Below, piece after piece: positions 45,401 to 55,300 of a DNA stretch of 64,000 bases; position 1 is the first letter of the stretch; each line of letters starts with the position of its first letter. Source of the DNA: Accumulibacter sp. GTDB lineage: Bacteria > Pseudomonadota > Gammaproteobacteria > Burkholderiales > Rhodocyclaceae. A program made the translations under genes and the position numbers. The notes under the pieces are model-generated. The model was not told the DNA's origin and ran no database searches. It saw only the letters and a program-made list of their open reading frames with translations. The DNA lies in assembly GCF_036625195.1 (NCBI RefSeq), contig NZ_JAZKUG010000001.1, forward strand, positions 4,650,001 to 4,714,000. The letters run 5' to 3'.

Positions 45401-47889
45401 GCACGGCTGAATTGCTGATCGACGCGGTATCGATTGGCCCAATCTGCGGCAAGACGAAAGAGGGCTCCATGAAAAGCCAAGGAGCTGTACACGCCGCGCC
45501 CATCACGGAGGCGCTTGCCGCACCTGAGCCGGTTCAGGTTGTTTCTCAGCACGTTACCGTAGAAGCCCTGCCCCTAGGCACGCGGGAAGCTGCTCCAAAG
45601 CAGAGCTCTGACAGACCAGGGACGTCGCTCCAGCCCCCGGCTGCGGGCCCATCGTTCAGGGTAGTTGCCGGGCCGAATTTCACCAGGATTTCGGCCAACA
45701 GGTGGGGCTTCGTCGACTCGGACGCCAAGCAGAAGCTTTGGGTGGCCGTGTTTGAGAACGTTGGTCCAACAGCCGCCAGGGAGTTCGGGGCCACCATGCG
45801 ACTGGAGTCCACTGCGGAGATGGGTGTTCGCGTCAGTATCGGTCGGCACGGCGGCTCGGAGTACGAAGGAGCGCTTAGGTCCGTCCGGCTTGCTCCGGGC
45901 ATTGCGCAAAGTGTGTCGGTTCGCAAGGAATTCGCCAGAAGCCACGAAGCGTTGAAGATACAGCTGGAAGTTCTGCAACTGCAGGGCGGTCAGACGGCAG
46001 AATTGCTGATTGACTCGGTTGCGATCAGTTCGGCCGGCCCGAGCGCCGACGAACACTCGGTGACCAACCAGTCAGGCGCAGAACCTCGGCAAATGACGGG
46101 TTCCCTCGCCAGCTCCGCGGTGGCTCAGGTCGTTCCGCTCTACCCTACGCCTGGTGCCTTGGCACACCCATCAAGAGACTCCTCTTCCAGCGACAGAGCC
46201 GGTGGATCGGTCGCTTCGCTTCAATCCCCTGCGAGGGGCCGCGGGTTCAAGGTATTGCCGGGTCCCAACTTCAGGGAGATTTCGGGCAACAAGTGGAGCT
46301 ACGTCGAGTCCGGTGCCAAGCAGAAGCTCTGGGTGGCGGTGTTCGACAGCCTGGGCCAGACTGAGGCGAGGGAGTTCGCGGCGACCATGCGGCTGGAGGC
46401 GAACAAGGAGATGGCTGTTCGCGTCAGCATCGGCCGCCATGGTGACTCTGAGTATGAAGGGGCGCATAGACCTGTCACGCTTGCTCCGGGGATTGCGCAG
46501 AGCGTCACCGTTCGCAAGGAATTCACCCACACCCACGAGGCTCTAAAGGTACAACTCGAAGTTCTGGAGTTGCAGGGAGGTGGCAGCGCGGAATTGCTGA
46601 TTGACTCCGTAGAGATTTGCGAACCCATCAGCGACCGCTTGGCAATAGAGGGCGGCATGCCCGTTCGCGCCAGGGCTTTCGGACCCCGCTGGATCTTCGA
46701 CGAAACGGACCGACAACAGGTGTTGGAAGTTCTTGACCGCGCCCCATGGGAATGGCGTCAAGGTTATAAGGTACGCGAGTTCTCCGGCTTGTTCGCTCAA
46801 TGCTACGGCATGCGGAACGCCATTCCGACCGGTTGTGGAACGTCCGCCATTCATGCCGCGATCGGGGCGCTCAATCCAAGTCCGATGGACGAGATCATTA
46901 CCACACCAGTTACGGACATAGGTAGCGTCATTGGCATCCTGATGCATAATTTGATTCCTGTCTTCGTCGATTGGGATCCCGCTTCCTTCAACATGGATCC
47001 CGCCGATATCGAGCGCAAGATCACTGAAAGAACCCGCGCCATTCTAGTGGTACACATTTTCGGAAATCCATGCGATATGGATTCGATCATGCGTATAGCC
47101 AAGCGCCACTCCCTGCCAGTCATTGAGGATTGTGCCCAGGCTCACTTCGCCGAGTTCAATGGGCGCATGATCGGCAGCTTCGGTGATATGGCCTGCTTTT
47201 CGATGAGCCTGAAAACCCTGACAACCGATCAAGGGGGGTTCGTCCTCACCAACGACGATGGACTTGCCGCCAGGGTTCGAGGGTTCCTGAGCAAGGGCAG
47301 CGAGCAGATCCGCGGCGTTTGGGAACCGTATTGGCGGCTTGGAACCTATTCTCCGATGACGGACTTGCAGGCGGCCATAGGAGTCGCACAGCTCGCAAAA
47401 CTCGAGGCGGCCACGCGCATGAGGGAAAATGCGGCGAAGGCATGGGATGCGGTGTTCAATGATTTCGAAGGATTCACGTTGCCGGCACGCCGTAACAATG
47501 ATCGGCCCGTCTATTATGTGTATCCTTATTGTTTGGATCCACGCAAGGTGGGAGGCACGCTGGATGAATTTGTCGCCGCACTGAAGGCCGAGGGCATCCA
47601 AGATGCCTGCGGTCCTTACATCAAGGGAAGGCCGTTATATCGCGCTCCCCTTTTTGTCAATTCGCGCACTTATGGACAATCGGGTTTTCCGTTCATTGAC
47701 GAAAGTGGCTTGACAAGGGTCGATTACCGTTTGGTGAAACTGCCAGTGGTTGAGAGAATGCTTCCGAACCTGGGATATTTCCATTACCGCAACAGTTTCT
47801 CGGACGCGGACGTTCGTGATATCGCCAGGGCCATTAAAAAAGTTGCAACTGCCTTTTCCCGTCGCGCGAAACGGACAGCGACTGCCTGA
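42475..47889 (+). CDS. composite protein: radical SAM + four beta modules + YVTN propeller + DegT-type aminotransferase (1804 aa)
   Basis: ATG at 42475 with GAGG eight bases upstream. Residues 1-75 hold C9, C26, C30, C68 and C71, including DGRVTTCTKDC, which looks like a SPASM auxiliary-cluster motif placed before the core. C120, C124 and C127 (CDLRCVDC) are the radical-SAM 4Fe-4S site; the domain runs to ~370. Beta modules lie at ~416-543, 862-990, 1058-1187 and 1255-1384. Residues ~553-840 form a seven-bladed-type YVTN/NHL propeller (AYIANFEKDSVSVIDLDA, PQGIAVAPNGERFYVGNYG). Residues ~1395-1804 are a DegT/DnrJ/EryC1 PLP aminotransferase (VIEDCAQAHFAEFNG; Schiff-base lysine in SLKTLTTDQGG). 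The likely role is radical modification and transamination of sugars; the propeller's role is unclear. Codon use is less GC-rich than in the flanking RTX genes. Confidence 0.85.
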   Translation: MEWSPKFLCGFMKSPVALSDGRVTTCTKDCSGDNAFASLYEHAFPEIAQRYRDLRLAVMSDPSLLPHCHYCYLTIPESRRIGRPGAKWLSVDNRDGKIQQFLQAFNPRSVILNLELSSKCDLRCVDCFVSQPQFRSARGAANMDIDRLLEWLSGTGQDISQMRLYHLGETWLNPRWAEFTRAARMQNSSTFLFTSTNGALMGKLGVFEQLPTSGINHILFSIHGARQSSVKRYMGRSFDLRAAFDAAKRTAEIRDRHQGNFDLSWRYVLTKWNDSQEEIHEAKRLAQEIGFREIHFTLNHTPSHGGRFRIDTEDWRVLREQCALTSSKSVAYQRDTPMVALYVPAPKPTGSRAASFFRVFDDPADSSLDRCEVTTDTGSAGSGLSHDGMLHAEQARQTVLRSGQKTASSRCVDGPGLRLEPSLHFNQISPNRWSYVHSNARQKLWVAVFDALGPTAGREFVATVRLQSSHGMMVDVSIGRYGASNYEGANKRVCLAPGIAQPVVVRKIFGNSHDSLKLQLDVLQMQTGGTAELLIDSVAISARSQLPTRGCAMRKAYIANFEKDSVSVIDLDANACVANIPTQHEPQGIAVAPNGERFYVGNYGASSVTVFDAQNHECLATIPVGSKPVGMRLSPDGSQLYVATQKGGGVTVIDCLRNKRIADIDIGQNTLDVSVNPVDGTVYAANCEDNAVYVIDPTEKRISGAPIAVDGGPVSIAVNSAGTRLYVVCQSSNAVAVIDPGTRSVIGRIPVGSAPFDLAITPNDEKIYVTDREDGNVTVVDAAANEPVGKIFVGGAPTGIDVDPQGTRLYVANWSRSQISVLSVSEDRLIASIPVMGVSYTFGRFFSPIQGEAELSTHKENQGFTVKPGLHFRHISRNRWRYLDSGTTQKIWIAVFNDPGPTAAREFAATIRVESNRTMTVRVSIGREGSSEYEGAYRSVGLVAGIPQDVSVHKEFSRTHQALKVQLEVLELEGGGTAELLIDAVSIGPICGKTKEGSMKSQGAVHAAPITEALAAPEPVQVVSQHVTVEALPLGTREAAPKQSSDRPGTSLQPPAAGPSFRVVAGPNFTRISANRWGFVDSDAKQKLWVAVFENVGPTAAREFGATMRLESTAEMGVRVSIGRHGGSEYEGALRSVRLAPGIAQSVSVRKEFARSHEALKIQLEVLQLQGGQTAELLIDSVAISSAGPSADEHSVTNQSGAEPRQMTGSLASSAVAQVVPLYPTPGALAHPSRDSSSSDRAGGSVASLQSPARGRGFKVLPGPNFREISGNKWSYVESGAKQKLWVAVFDSLGQTEAREFAATMRLEANKEMAVRVSIGRHGDSEYEGAHRPVTLAPGIAQSVTVRKEFTHTHEALKVQLEVLELQGGGSAELLIDSVEICEPISDRLAIEGGMPVRARAFGPRWIFDETDRQQVLEVLDRAPWEWRQGYKVREFSGLFAQCYGMRNAIPTGCGTSAIHAAIGALNPSPMDEIITTPVTDIGSVIGILMHNLIPVFVDWDPASFNMDPADIERKITERTRAILVVHIFGNPCDMDSIMRIAKRHSLPVIEDCAQAHFAEFNGRMIGSFGDMACFSMSLKTLTTDQGGFVLTNDDGLAARVRGFLSKGSEQIRGVWEPYWRLGTYSPMTDLQAAIGVAQLAKLEAATRMRENAAKAWDAVFNDFEGFTLPARRNNDRPVYYVYPYCLDPRKVGGTLDEFVAALKAEGIQDACGPYIKGRPLYRAPLFVNSRTYGQSGFPFIDESGLTRVDYRLVKLPVVERMLPNLGYFHYRNSFSDADVRDIARAIKKVATAFSRRAKRTATA
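43720..44103 (+). repeat. shared beta module, copy 2
   Basis: Motifs FNQISPNRWSYVHSNARQKL, VDVSIGRYGASNYEGANK and LQLDVLQMQTGGTAELLIDS. It lies between the radical-SAM domain and the propeller. Confidence 0.8.
44120..44133 (+). promoter_or_regulatory. internal ribosome-binding-site-like sequence and ATG before the YVTN propeller
   Basis: GAGG (44120-44123), seven bases, then ATG at 44131, which is exactly the first residue of the propeller (MRKAYIANF). The spacing is ideal for translation initiation. Confidence 0.4.
45058..45447 (+). repeat. shared beta module, copy 3
   Basis: Motifs FRHISRNRWRYLDSGTTQKI, VRVSIGREGSSEYEGAYRSV and VQLEVLELEGGGTAELLIDA. It follows the propeller. Confidence 0.8.
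45457..45471 (+). promoter_or_regulatory. internal ribosome-binding-site-like sequence and ATG between beta modules
   Basis: AAAGAGGG (45457-45464), four bases, then in-frame ATG at 45469 (MKSQGAVHAAP), at the end of module copy 3. Confidence 0.35.
45648..46035 (+). repeat. shared beta module, copy 4
   Basis: Motifs FTRISANRWGFVDSDAKQKL, VRVSIGRHGGSEYEGALRSV and IQLEVLQLQGGQTAELLIDS. Very similar to copies 3 and 5. Confidence 0.8.
46237..46623 (+). repeat. shared beta module, copy 5
   Basis: Motifs FREISGNKWSYVESGAKQKL, VRVSIGRHGDSEYEGAHRPV and VQLEVLELQGGGSAELLIDS. It directly precedes the aminotransferase. Confidence 0.8.
46648..46659 (+). promoter_or_regulatory. internal ribosome-binding-site-like sequence and ATG before the aminotransferase
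   Basis: GAGGG (46648-46652), four bases, then in-frame ATG at 46657 (MPVRARAFGPRWIF), the natural start of a DegT-type enzyme of about 410 residues. Confidence 0.4.
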
Positions 47890-49334
47890 GAGCTCAGTTT
47901 CTCTCCTTGGGCATTGGCACTCCGACGAACCATTCTCTCTCGCCGGGCGGCCTGCGCTCGGCGGGTGTAGGCGTCGAACATCCGGCCGGTGTGGTAGACG
48001 GTGATGTCGCAGCGACGGTGGTCGTGGCGGCCGAGGACCGGCAGCATGAAGAGGTTGACCGGGTGCTGCCGGTGCAGGTCGCCGGTGACGTAGCCGATGC
48101 GCAGCCGGCGCTGGGTGGTGCGCGGGTTGGGGAAGGCGGTGCGCTCGGGCAGCGCGGCTTCGATCGGGGCGCAGAGCTGCCGGTGCAGCGCGGCGATTTC
48201 GCGGGCCGTCAGGCTGTCGTCGTAGAGCGCGGTCATGGCGATGCTCGAGGCGAGCCGCGACAGCGGGTCGTCGTTGGCGGCCAGCAGTTCCTGCTGCGCG
48301 AGGCGCTGGCTGCGGGCGTCGCCGAGGCGGCCGTGCAGGCCGGCGGTGAGCAGGGCGGCTTCGGGTTGCCCGGGGGCGAGCCGGGCGATGCGCGCGAGGC
48401 TGTCGCGGCAGTCGGCGAGGCGGTGGACTTCGGACTGGATGCGCGCCAGCGCGATCCGAGTGGGGACGTGCTCGGGCCGCAGACTGAGCGCTTTCTGCAG
48501 GAGGGCGATCGCTTCGCGCCAGTAGTTGTGGGCGTAGACGCGCGCGGCGAGGTCGCTCAGGAAGTCGGGGTTGGCCGACTGCGAGGCGCGGCTGACGGCG
48601 GTCTCGGCGGCGGCGATGCGGTCGCTGCGCAGCAGGGCTTCGCCGAGGTACATCAGCGAGCCGTAGCGCGGCGGACGGTTGTCGATCAGCGCGGACAGGG
48701 CGTCGACGGCGCCTGCGGCGTCGCCGGCGTTGAGCCGCCAGACGCCGAGCCAGTGCAGGCTTTCGCCGGGGAGGATTTCGTGCTGGCGGGCCTGGGCGAG
48801 TGCGGCGTCCCGGGCGCTGGCGGGGGTGGGGTCGGGGGCGCCGGGGGTGTCGGGCGCCGAGCGTTCTGCTGCCCGCATGTCTTGGAGGCGAGCGAGGTAG
48901 AGCCAAGTGAGCCAGTCGTCGGGGCGTTCGCGGGTGCGCACCTCGAAGTGCTCGATGAGGGTGGCGGCGTGCGCGAGGCGGGGTTGGCCGAGTTGGGCGT
49001 CGCCCGTGGCCGGGTCGTACCGGTCACCGAGTGCCAGAGCGTCGAGCTGGGAGAGCGAGCGTACGCCGGGGTCGCTGCGCAGAGCCTGACGGGCGGCGTA
49101 GGCGGCCTGCCACGGCAGTTCGTGCCGCTGGTAGTCGCGCGCGAGTGCGAGCCACAGGCCGGCGTCGAGCGGTCGGTGTCTGGCGCAGGGCTGCCCAGCG
49201 GCTGTCCGCCGCGGCAGCGGGCGCGCCCTCGCCCGCTGCGACCGGGTCAGCGGGGCGCATGGTCGCGCGCTGCGCGGGCGTGATGGCGTGGCGTGCTGCG
49301 CATCGGTGTCCTCAGGTGATGAAGAAGTCGGCAA
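47784..49334 (-). pseudogene. TPR protein with truncated SPINDLY-like O-GlcNAc transferase domain
   Basis: The frame encodes TPR-like helices for about 380 residues (YLGEALLRSDRIAAAETAVS, YWREAIALLQKALSLRPEHV). The start of the GT41 catalytic region follows: RRLRIGYVTGDLHRQHPVNLFMLPVL, ITVYHTG, FDAYTRRAQAA. The domain then stops being recognisable at about 47920-47950, and the last ~45 residues are antisense to the end of the aminotransferase gene. A functional enzyme needs roughly 300 more residues, including the UDP-GlcNAc site, so the gene is broken. The 5' part also looks shifted: the frame starting at 49260 (MRPADPVAAGEGAPAA to SRWAALRQ) gives a better TPR start, changing near 49190 to this frame (RPLDAGLWLALARDYQ). 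Its apparent TTG start overlaps the upstream RTX stop. Confidence 0.7.
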
Positions 49335-52300
49335 TGGTTAGCGCCGGGATGCCGGTGAGCGTCGCGATGTGCACCGGGCCGGCCCCGCCGTTGCCGGCGG
49401 CATCATAGTAGAGCGCGCCGCTGGTGGTGTCGTAGATGAGGTAGTCGTCGGCGTCGGCGGCGGCGGTGAGGCCGGCGCCGGAGCGGAACGAGGTGGCGGC
49501 GAGGGTGCCGGGGCTCAGCAGCGAGGCGAAGATGGCGTTCTCGAGTTCGATCGTGTCGTCGAGGACGTTGAAGTCGTTGATCGTGTCGCGGTTGGTCGCG
49601 GCGTTGGGCAGGGTGTCGAAGCGGAAAGTGTCGGCGCCGAGGCCGCCGCTGAGGGTGTCGTTGCCGTTGCCGCCGCTGAGGAGGTTGCCGCCGCCGTCGC
49701 CGCTGAGGGTGTCGGCGTAGGCCGAGCCGACGAGGTTCTCGATGCCGGTGAGGGTGTCGCTGCCGGAGCCGCCGGTCGCGGTGCCGCTGGCGAGGCTGGC
49801 GGTGACGCCGCTGCCGCTGACGCCGTAGAGGTAGCTGGCGGTGTCGTTGCCGCCGGCACCGTCGAGGACGTTGGCGCCGGCGCCGGCGTAGAGGAGGTTG
49901 GCGAGGGCGTTGCCGCTCAGGCTCGCGGCGCCGGTGGCGAGGATGCGGCCGTTCTCGACGTTCGCGCCGAGGGTGTAGGCGGCGATGGAACTGTAGACGA
50001 GGTCGATGCCGCCCGTGGTGGGATTGGCGTTGCTTTCGCTGACGCTGTCGCCGGCGTGGTCGACGTAGTAGAGGTCGGAGCCGTCGCCACCGCTCAGGCT
50101 GTCGGCGCCGGTACCGCCCCAGAGGGTGTCGTTGCCGGCGCCGCCGTCGAGGCTGTCGTTGCCGGCGTTGCCATTGAGGAAGTCGTTGCCTTGCGCGCCG
50201 TTGAGGCGGTTGGCGTTGCCGTCGCCGGTGAGGCTGTCGTCATAGGTGGAGCCGCTGAGGTTCTCGATTCCGGCGAGGGTGTCGCTGCCGGAGCCGCCGG
50301 TGGCCTGGGCGCCGAGGATGGCGAGGCTGACGCTGACGCCGCTGCTGGCACCATAGAGGTAGCTGACGGTGTCGTTGCCGCCGGCACCGTCGAGGAGGTT
50401 GGCGCCGGTGCCGGCGTCGAGGAGGTTGTCGAGGGTGTTGCCGGTGAGGTTGGCGACGCCTGAGGTGAGGATGCGGCCGTTCTCGATGTGGGCGCCGAGG
50501 GTGGTGCTGGCGAGGTAGCTGAGAACCTGGTCGGTGCCACCGGTTGCCGGGTTGGCGTTGGTCTCAGTGACGCTGTCGCCGGCGTCGTCGAGGTAGTAGA
50601 AGTCGGAGCCGTCACCACCGAGCAGGCTGTCGGCGCCGCTGCCACCCCAGAGGCGGTCGTTGCCGGCGCCGCCGTCGAGGGTGTCGTTGCCGGCGCCGCC
50701 GTTGAGGAAGTCGTTGCCCTGCGCGCCGTTGAGGCGGTTGGCGTTGCCGTCGCCGGTAAGGGTGTCGTCGTAGATGGAGCCGGTGAGGTTCTCGATGCCG
50801 GCGAGTGTGTCGCTGCCGGAGCCGCCGGTGGCTTGGGCGCCGAGGATGGCGAGGCTGACGCTGACGCCGCTGCCGCTGACGGCGTAGAGGTAGCTGACGG
50901 TGTCGTTGCCGCCGGCGCCGTCGAGGAGGTTGGCGCCGGTGCCGGCGTCGAGGAGGTTGTCGAGGGCGTTGCCGGTGAGGTTGGCGGCGCCGGTGGCGAG
51001 GATGCGGCCGTTCTCGATGTGCGTGGCGAGGGTGTAGGCGGCGAGGTAGCTGAAGACCTGGTCGGTGCCGCCGGTGGCGGGGTTGGCGTTGGTCTCGCTG
51101 ACGCTGTCGCCGGCGTCATCGACGTAGTAGGAGTCGGAGCCGTCGCCACCGATCAGGCTGTCGGCACCGGTGCCGCCCCAGAGGCGGTCGTTGCCGGCGC
51201 CGCCGTCGAGGGTGTCGTTGCCGGCGTCGCCATTTAGGAAGTCGTTGCCCTGCGCACCGTCGAGACGGTTGGCGCTTCCGTCGCCGCGCAGGGTGTCGTC
51301 CCAGGTTGAGCCGCCGAGGTTCTCGATGCCGATCAGGGTGTCGCTGCCGGAGCCGCCGGTGGCCTGCGGAGCGGCGATGGCGAGGCTGACGCTGACGCCG
51401 CTGGTGGCATCGGCGTAGCTGGCGGTGTCGCTGCCCGCGCTGCCGGAGAGCGTGTCGTTGCCGGCACCACCGGCGAGCGTGTCGTTGCCGTTGCCGCCTT
51501 CGAGGCGGTTGGCGTTGCCGTCGCCGGCGAGGCTGTCGTCCTGGTTGGAGCCGATGAGGTGCTCGATCGACATGAGGGTGTCACTGCCGGAGCCACCGGT
51601 CGCCTGCGCGCCGGGAATGGCCAAGCTGATGCTGACGCCGCTGCTGGCACCATAGAGGTAGCTGACGGTGTCGTTGCCGCCGGCGCCGTCGAGGACGTTG
51701 TGGCCGCTGCCGGCGTAGAGCAGGTTGTCGAGGGCGTTGCCGGTGAGGTTGGCGGCGCCGGTGGCAAGGATGCGGCCGTTCTCGACGTGCGCCGTGAGGG
51801 TGTAGGTGGAGAGGTAGCTGTAGACCTGGTCGGTGCCACCGGACGCGGGGTTGGCGTTGGTCTCGCTGACGCTGTCGCCGGCGTTGTCGACGTAATAGGA
51901 GTCGGAGCCGTCACCGCCGATCAGGCTGTCGGCACCGCTGCCGCCCCAGAGGCGGTCGTTGCCGGCGCCGCCGTCGAGGGTGTCGTTGCCGGCGTCGCCA
52001 TTTAGGAAGTCGTTGCCCTGCGCGCCACTCAGGCGGTTGGCGTTGCCGTCGCCGCGCAGGGTGTCGTCCCAGGTCGAGCCGCTGAGGTTCTCGATGGCGA
52101 TCAGGGTGTCGCTGCCGGAGCCACCGGTGGCCTGCGGAGCGGCGATGGCGAGGCTGACGCTGACGCCGCTGGCGGCATCGGCGTAGCTGGCGGTGTCGCT
52201 GCCCGCGCTGCCGGAAAGGGTGTCGTTGCCGGCACCACCGGCGAGTGTGTCGTTGCCGTTGCCGCCTTCGAGGCGGTTGGCGTTGCCGTCGCCGGCGAGG

Positions 52301-55300
52301 CTGTCGTCCTGGTTGGAGCCGATGAGGTGCTCGATCGACATGAGGGTGTCACTGCCGGAGCCACCGGTCGCCTGCGCGCCGGCAAGGGCGAGGCTGATGC
52401 TGACGCCGCTGCTGGCACCGTAGAGGTAGCTGACGGTGTCGTTGCCGCCGGCGCCGTCGAGGAGGTTGTGGCCGCTGCCGGCGTAGAGCAGGTTGTCGAG
52501 GCCGTTGCCGGTGAGGTTGGCGGCGCCGCTGGCAAGGATGCGGCCATTCTCGACGTGCGCCGTGAGGGTGTAGGTGGGGAGGTAGCCGTAGACTTGGTCG
52601 GTACCCCCAGACGCGGGGTTGGCGTTGGTTTCGGTGACGCTGTCACCGGCGTGGTCGACGTAGTAGAGGTCGGAGCCGTCGCCGCCGAGCAGGCTGTCGG
52701 CACCGCTGCCGCCCCAGAGCAGGTCGTTGCCGGCGCCGCCGTCGAGGCTGTCGTTGCCGGCACCGCCGTCGAGCGCGTCATCGCCGCTGCCGCCTTCGAG
52801 GCGGTTGGCGTTGCCGTCGCCGGTCAGGGTGTCGGCGAAGGCGGAGCCGACGAGGTTCTCGATGCCGATGAGCGTGTCGAGGCCGGCGCCGGATGTGTTC
52901 TGTGGCACACCCTGCGTGGCGAGCGTGACGGTGACACCACTGCCCGCGTCGCTGTAGCGCGCCGTGTCGGTCCCCTGCCCTCCGAGCAGCCGGTCGTCGC
53001 CGGCACCGCCGGCGAGCGTGTCGTTGCCTGCGCCGCCATCGAGGGTGTCGTTGCCGCCAAGACCCTCGAGCGTGTTGTCGTTCGGGCCGCCAGGCAGGTG
53101 GTCGTCGCCATCCCCGCCGACCAACGGCCTGACATCGATCGTGATGGCGTTCGCCGATGGATCGAGGTCGATGCCGCCACCGACGGTGCCGCCGTCATCC
53201 TGCACCTGGAAGCTGAAGCTGGCGTAGGCGTTGCCGCTGGCGTTGGCGGCCGGCGTGAAAACGAGGTTGCCGGCGACGATGTCGCTGGCGGTGATCGTCT
53301 GCCCGGGGCTGACGGCGGCGCCCGAGAGGGTGAGGCTGCCGGCGACGGGCAGCGTGCCGATGCGCACGGCGAGGAGTGCGTTGGCAGGGGTGTCGGTTGC
53401 GTCGCTGAAGCCGAAGTCGGCTGCATCGAAGACGTAGGGGTTGTCTTCGTAGGTGCTGACCGTGTTGTCGGCGCCCAACGGCGCGTCGTTCACCGGCGTC
53501 ACGTCGATCGTGATGAGGTTCGGCGTCGGGTCGAGGTCGGCGCCGCCGTCGGCGGTGCCACCGTCATCCTGGACCTGGAAGCTGAAGCTGGCGTAGGCGT
53601 TGCCGCTGGTGTTGGTGGCCGGCGTGAAAACGAGCTGGCCAGCAGCGAGGGCGGCGACGGCGATCGACTGGCCAACGGTGACCGCGGCGCCCGAGAGGGT
53701 CAGGCTACCGGCGGCGGGCAGCGTGGCGATGCGGATGGCAAGCAGGCCGTCGGCCGGAAGGTCGCTGGGATCGGTGAGAGGGAAGTCGGCGCCGCCGAAG
53801 GTGTAAGCGGCGTCTTCGGCGACGAGCACGCTGCGGTCGCTGCCGGACGGGGCAGAGTGGAAAGAGTCGCTGGCGTCGACGCGTACGGACAGGTCGCCGT
53901 CAGACGGGGTGGCGATGTTGACGACGTCGGACCACGGGCTGCCCAGGGCGCTAAGGTCGCCGCCAGCCGACGAGTCGCCCCAAGTGATCAGGGACCCGTC
54001 GGCGCGCAGCGCGGCAAAGGCCTCAGCCGTCGAAAACAACTCCGTCACGTCGTTCGTCCCGTCGAGCTGCGCCGCCACCGCGGAACTGTCGCCGCCCCAG
54101 CGTGAGTCTCCCCAAGTGACCACAGAGCCATCGGCGCGCAGCGCGGCAAAGGCGTACTCCGTCGAACACACCTGCACGACGTCGTTCGCCCCGTCGAGCT
54201 GCGCCCCGACTGGCGAACTATCGCCTCCCGCTCCCCCCCAAGTGACCACGGAACCGTCGGCGCGTAGTGCCGCAAAGGCCCCTTCCGTCGAAAACACCTG
54301 CACGACGTCGTTCGTCCCGTCCAGCTGCGCCGCGACCGCGAAGCTGTTGCCGCCGGACGATGCATGCCCCCAGGTGACCACCGAGCCGTCGGCGCGCAGC
54401 GCGGCAAAGGCGAACCCCGTCGAAAACACTTGCACGACGTCGTTCGTCCCGTCGAGCTGCGCCGCAACCGCGGAACTGTTGCCGCCATCCGACGAATTCC
54501 CCCAGGTAACCACCGACCCATCGGCACGCAGCGCGGCAAAGGCCAACGACGTCGAAAACACCTGCACGACGTCGTTCGTTCCGTCGAGCTTCGCCGCGAC
54601 CGCGGAGCTGTCTCCACCGAACGACGAATCCCCCCAAGTGACCACCGAGCCGTCGGCGCGCAGCGCCGCAAAAGCACCGTGCGTCGAAAACACCTGCACG
54701 ACGTCGTTCGTCCCGTCGAGCTCGGTGGCGACGGCGCTGCTGGCACCGCCGCGGTTCGAATCCCCCCATGTGACCACCGAGCCGTCGGCGCGCAGCGCGG
54801 CAAAGGCGCCGTCGGGGAACACCTCGACAGTGTCGCTCTTCGTCGAAAACACCTTCACGACGTCGTTCGTCCCGTCGAGTTGCGCTGAGACCGTCGCGCT
54901 GTTGCCGCCGAAGTCAGCGTCGCCCCACGTGACCACCGAGCCGTCGGCGCGCAGCGCGGCAAAGGCTCGTTCCGCCGAAAACACCTGTGTGACGTCGATC
55001 GTCCCATCGAGCTGCGCCGCCACTGCGGAACTGTTGCCGCCCAACCCCGAATTCCCCCATGTGACCACCGAGCCGTCGGCGCGCAGCGCGGCAAAGGCGT
55101 ACTCCGTCGAAAACACCTGCGTCACGTCGTTCGTCCCGTCGAGCTGTGACGCCACCGCCGAGCTGTTGCCGCCGTAGGAGGAAGCCCCCCAAGTGACCAC
55201 CGAGCCGTCGGCGCGCAACGCGGCAAAGGCGGACCCCGTCGAAAACACGTCCACGACGTCGTTCGTCCCGTTGACCAGTGGCGCGTAGCCGATGGCTCCG

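Noticed and set aside
47907..49283. 458-codon plus-strand frame opposite the O-GlcNAc transferase remnant
   Set aside because: The minus-strand frame has clear TPR and GT41 motifs; the plus-strand translation is Gly/Val/Ala-rich without motifs.
53909..55177. 422-codon plus-strand frame with repeated TTEPSARSAAKA-like units
   Set aside because: A regular repeat, but it is only the complement of FAALRADGSVVTWG codons.
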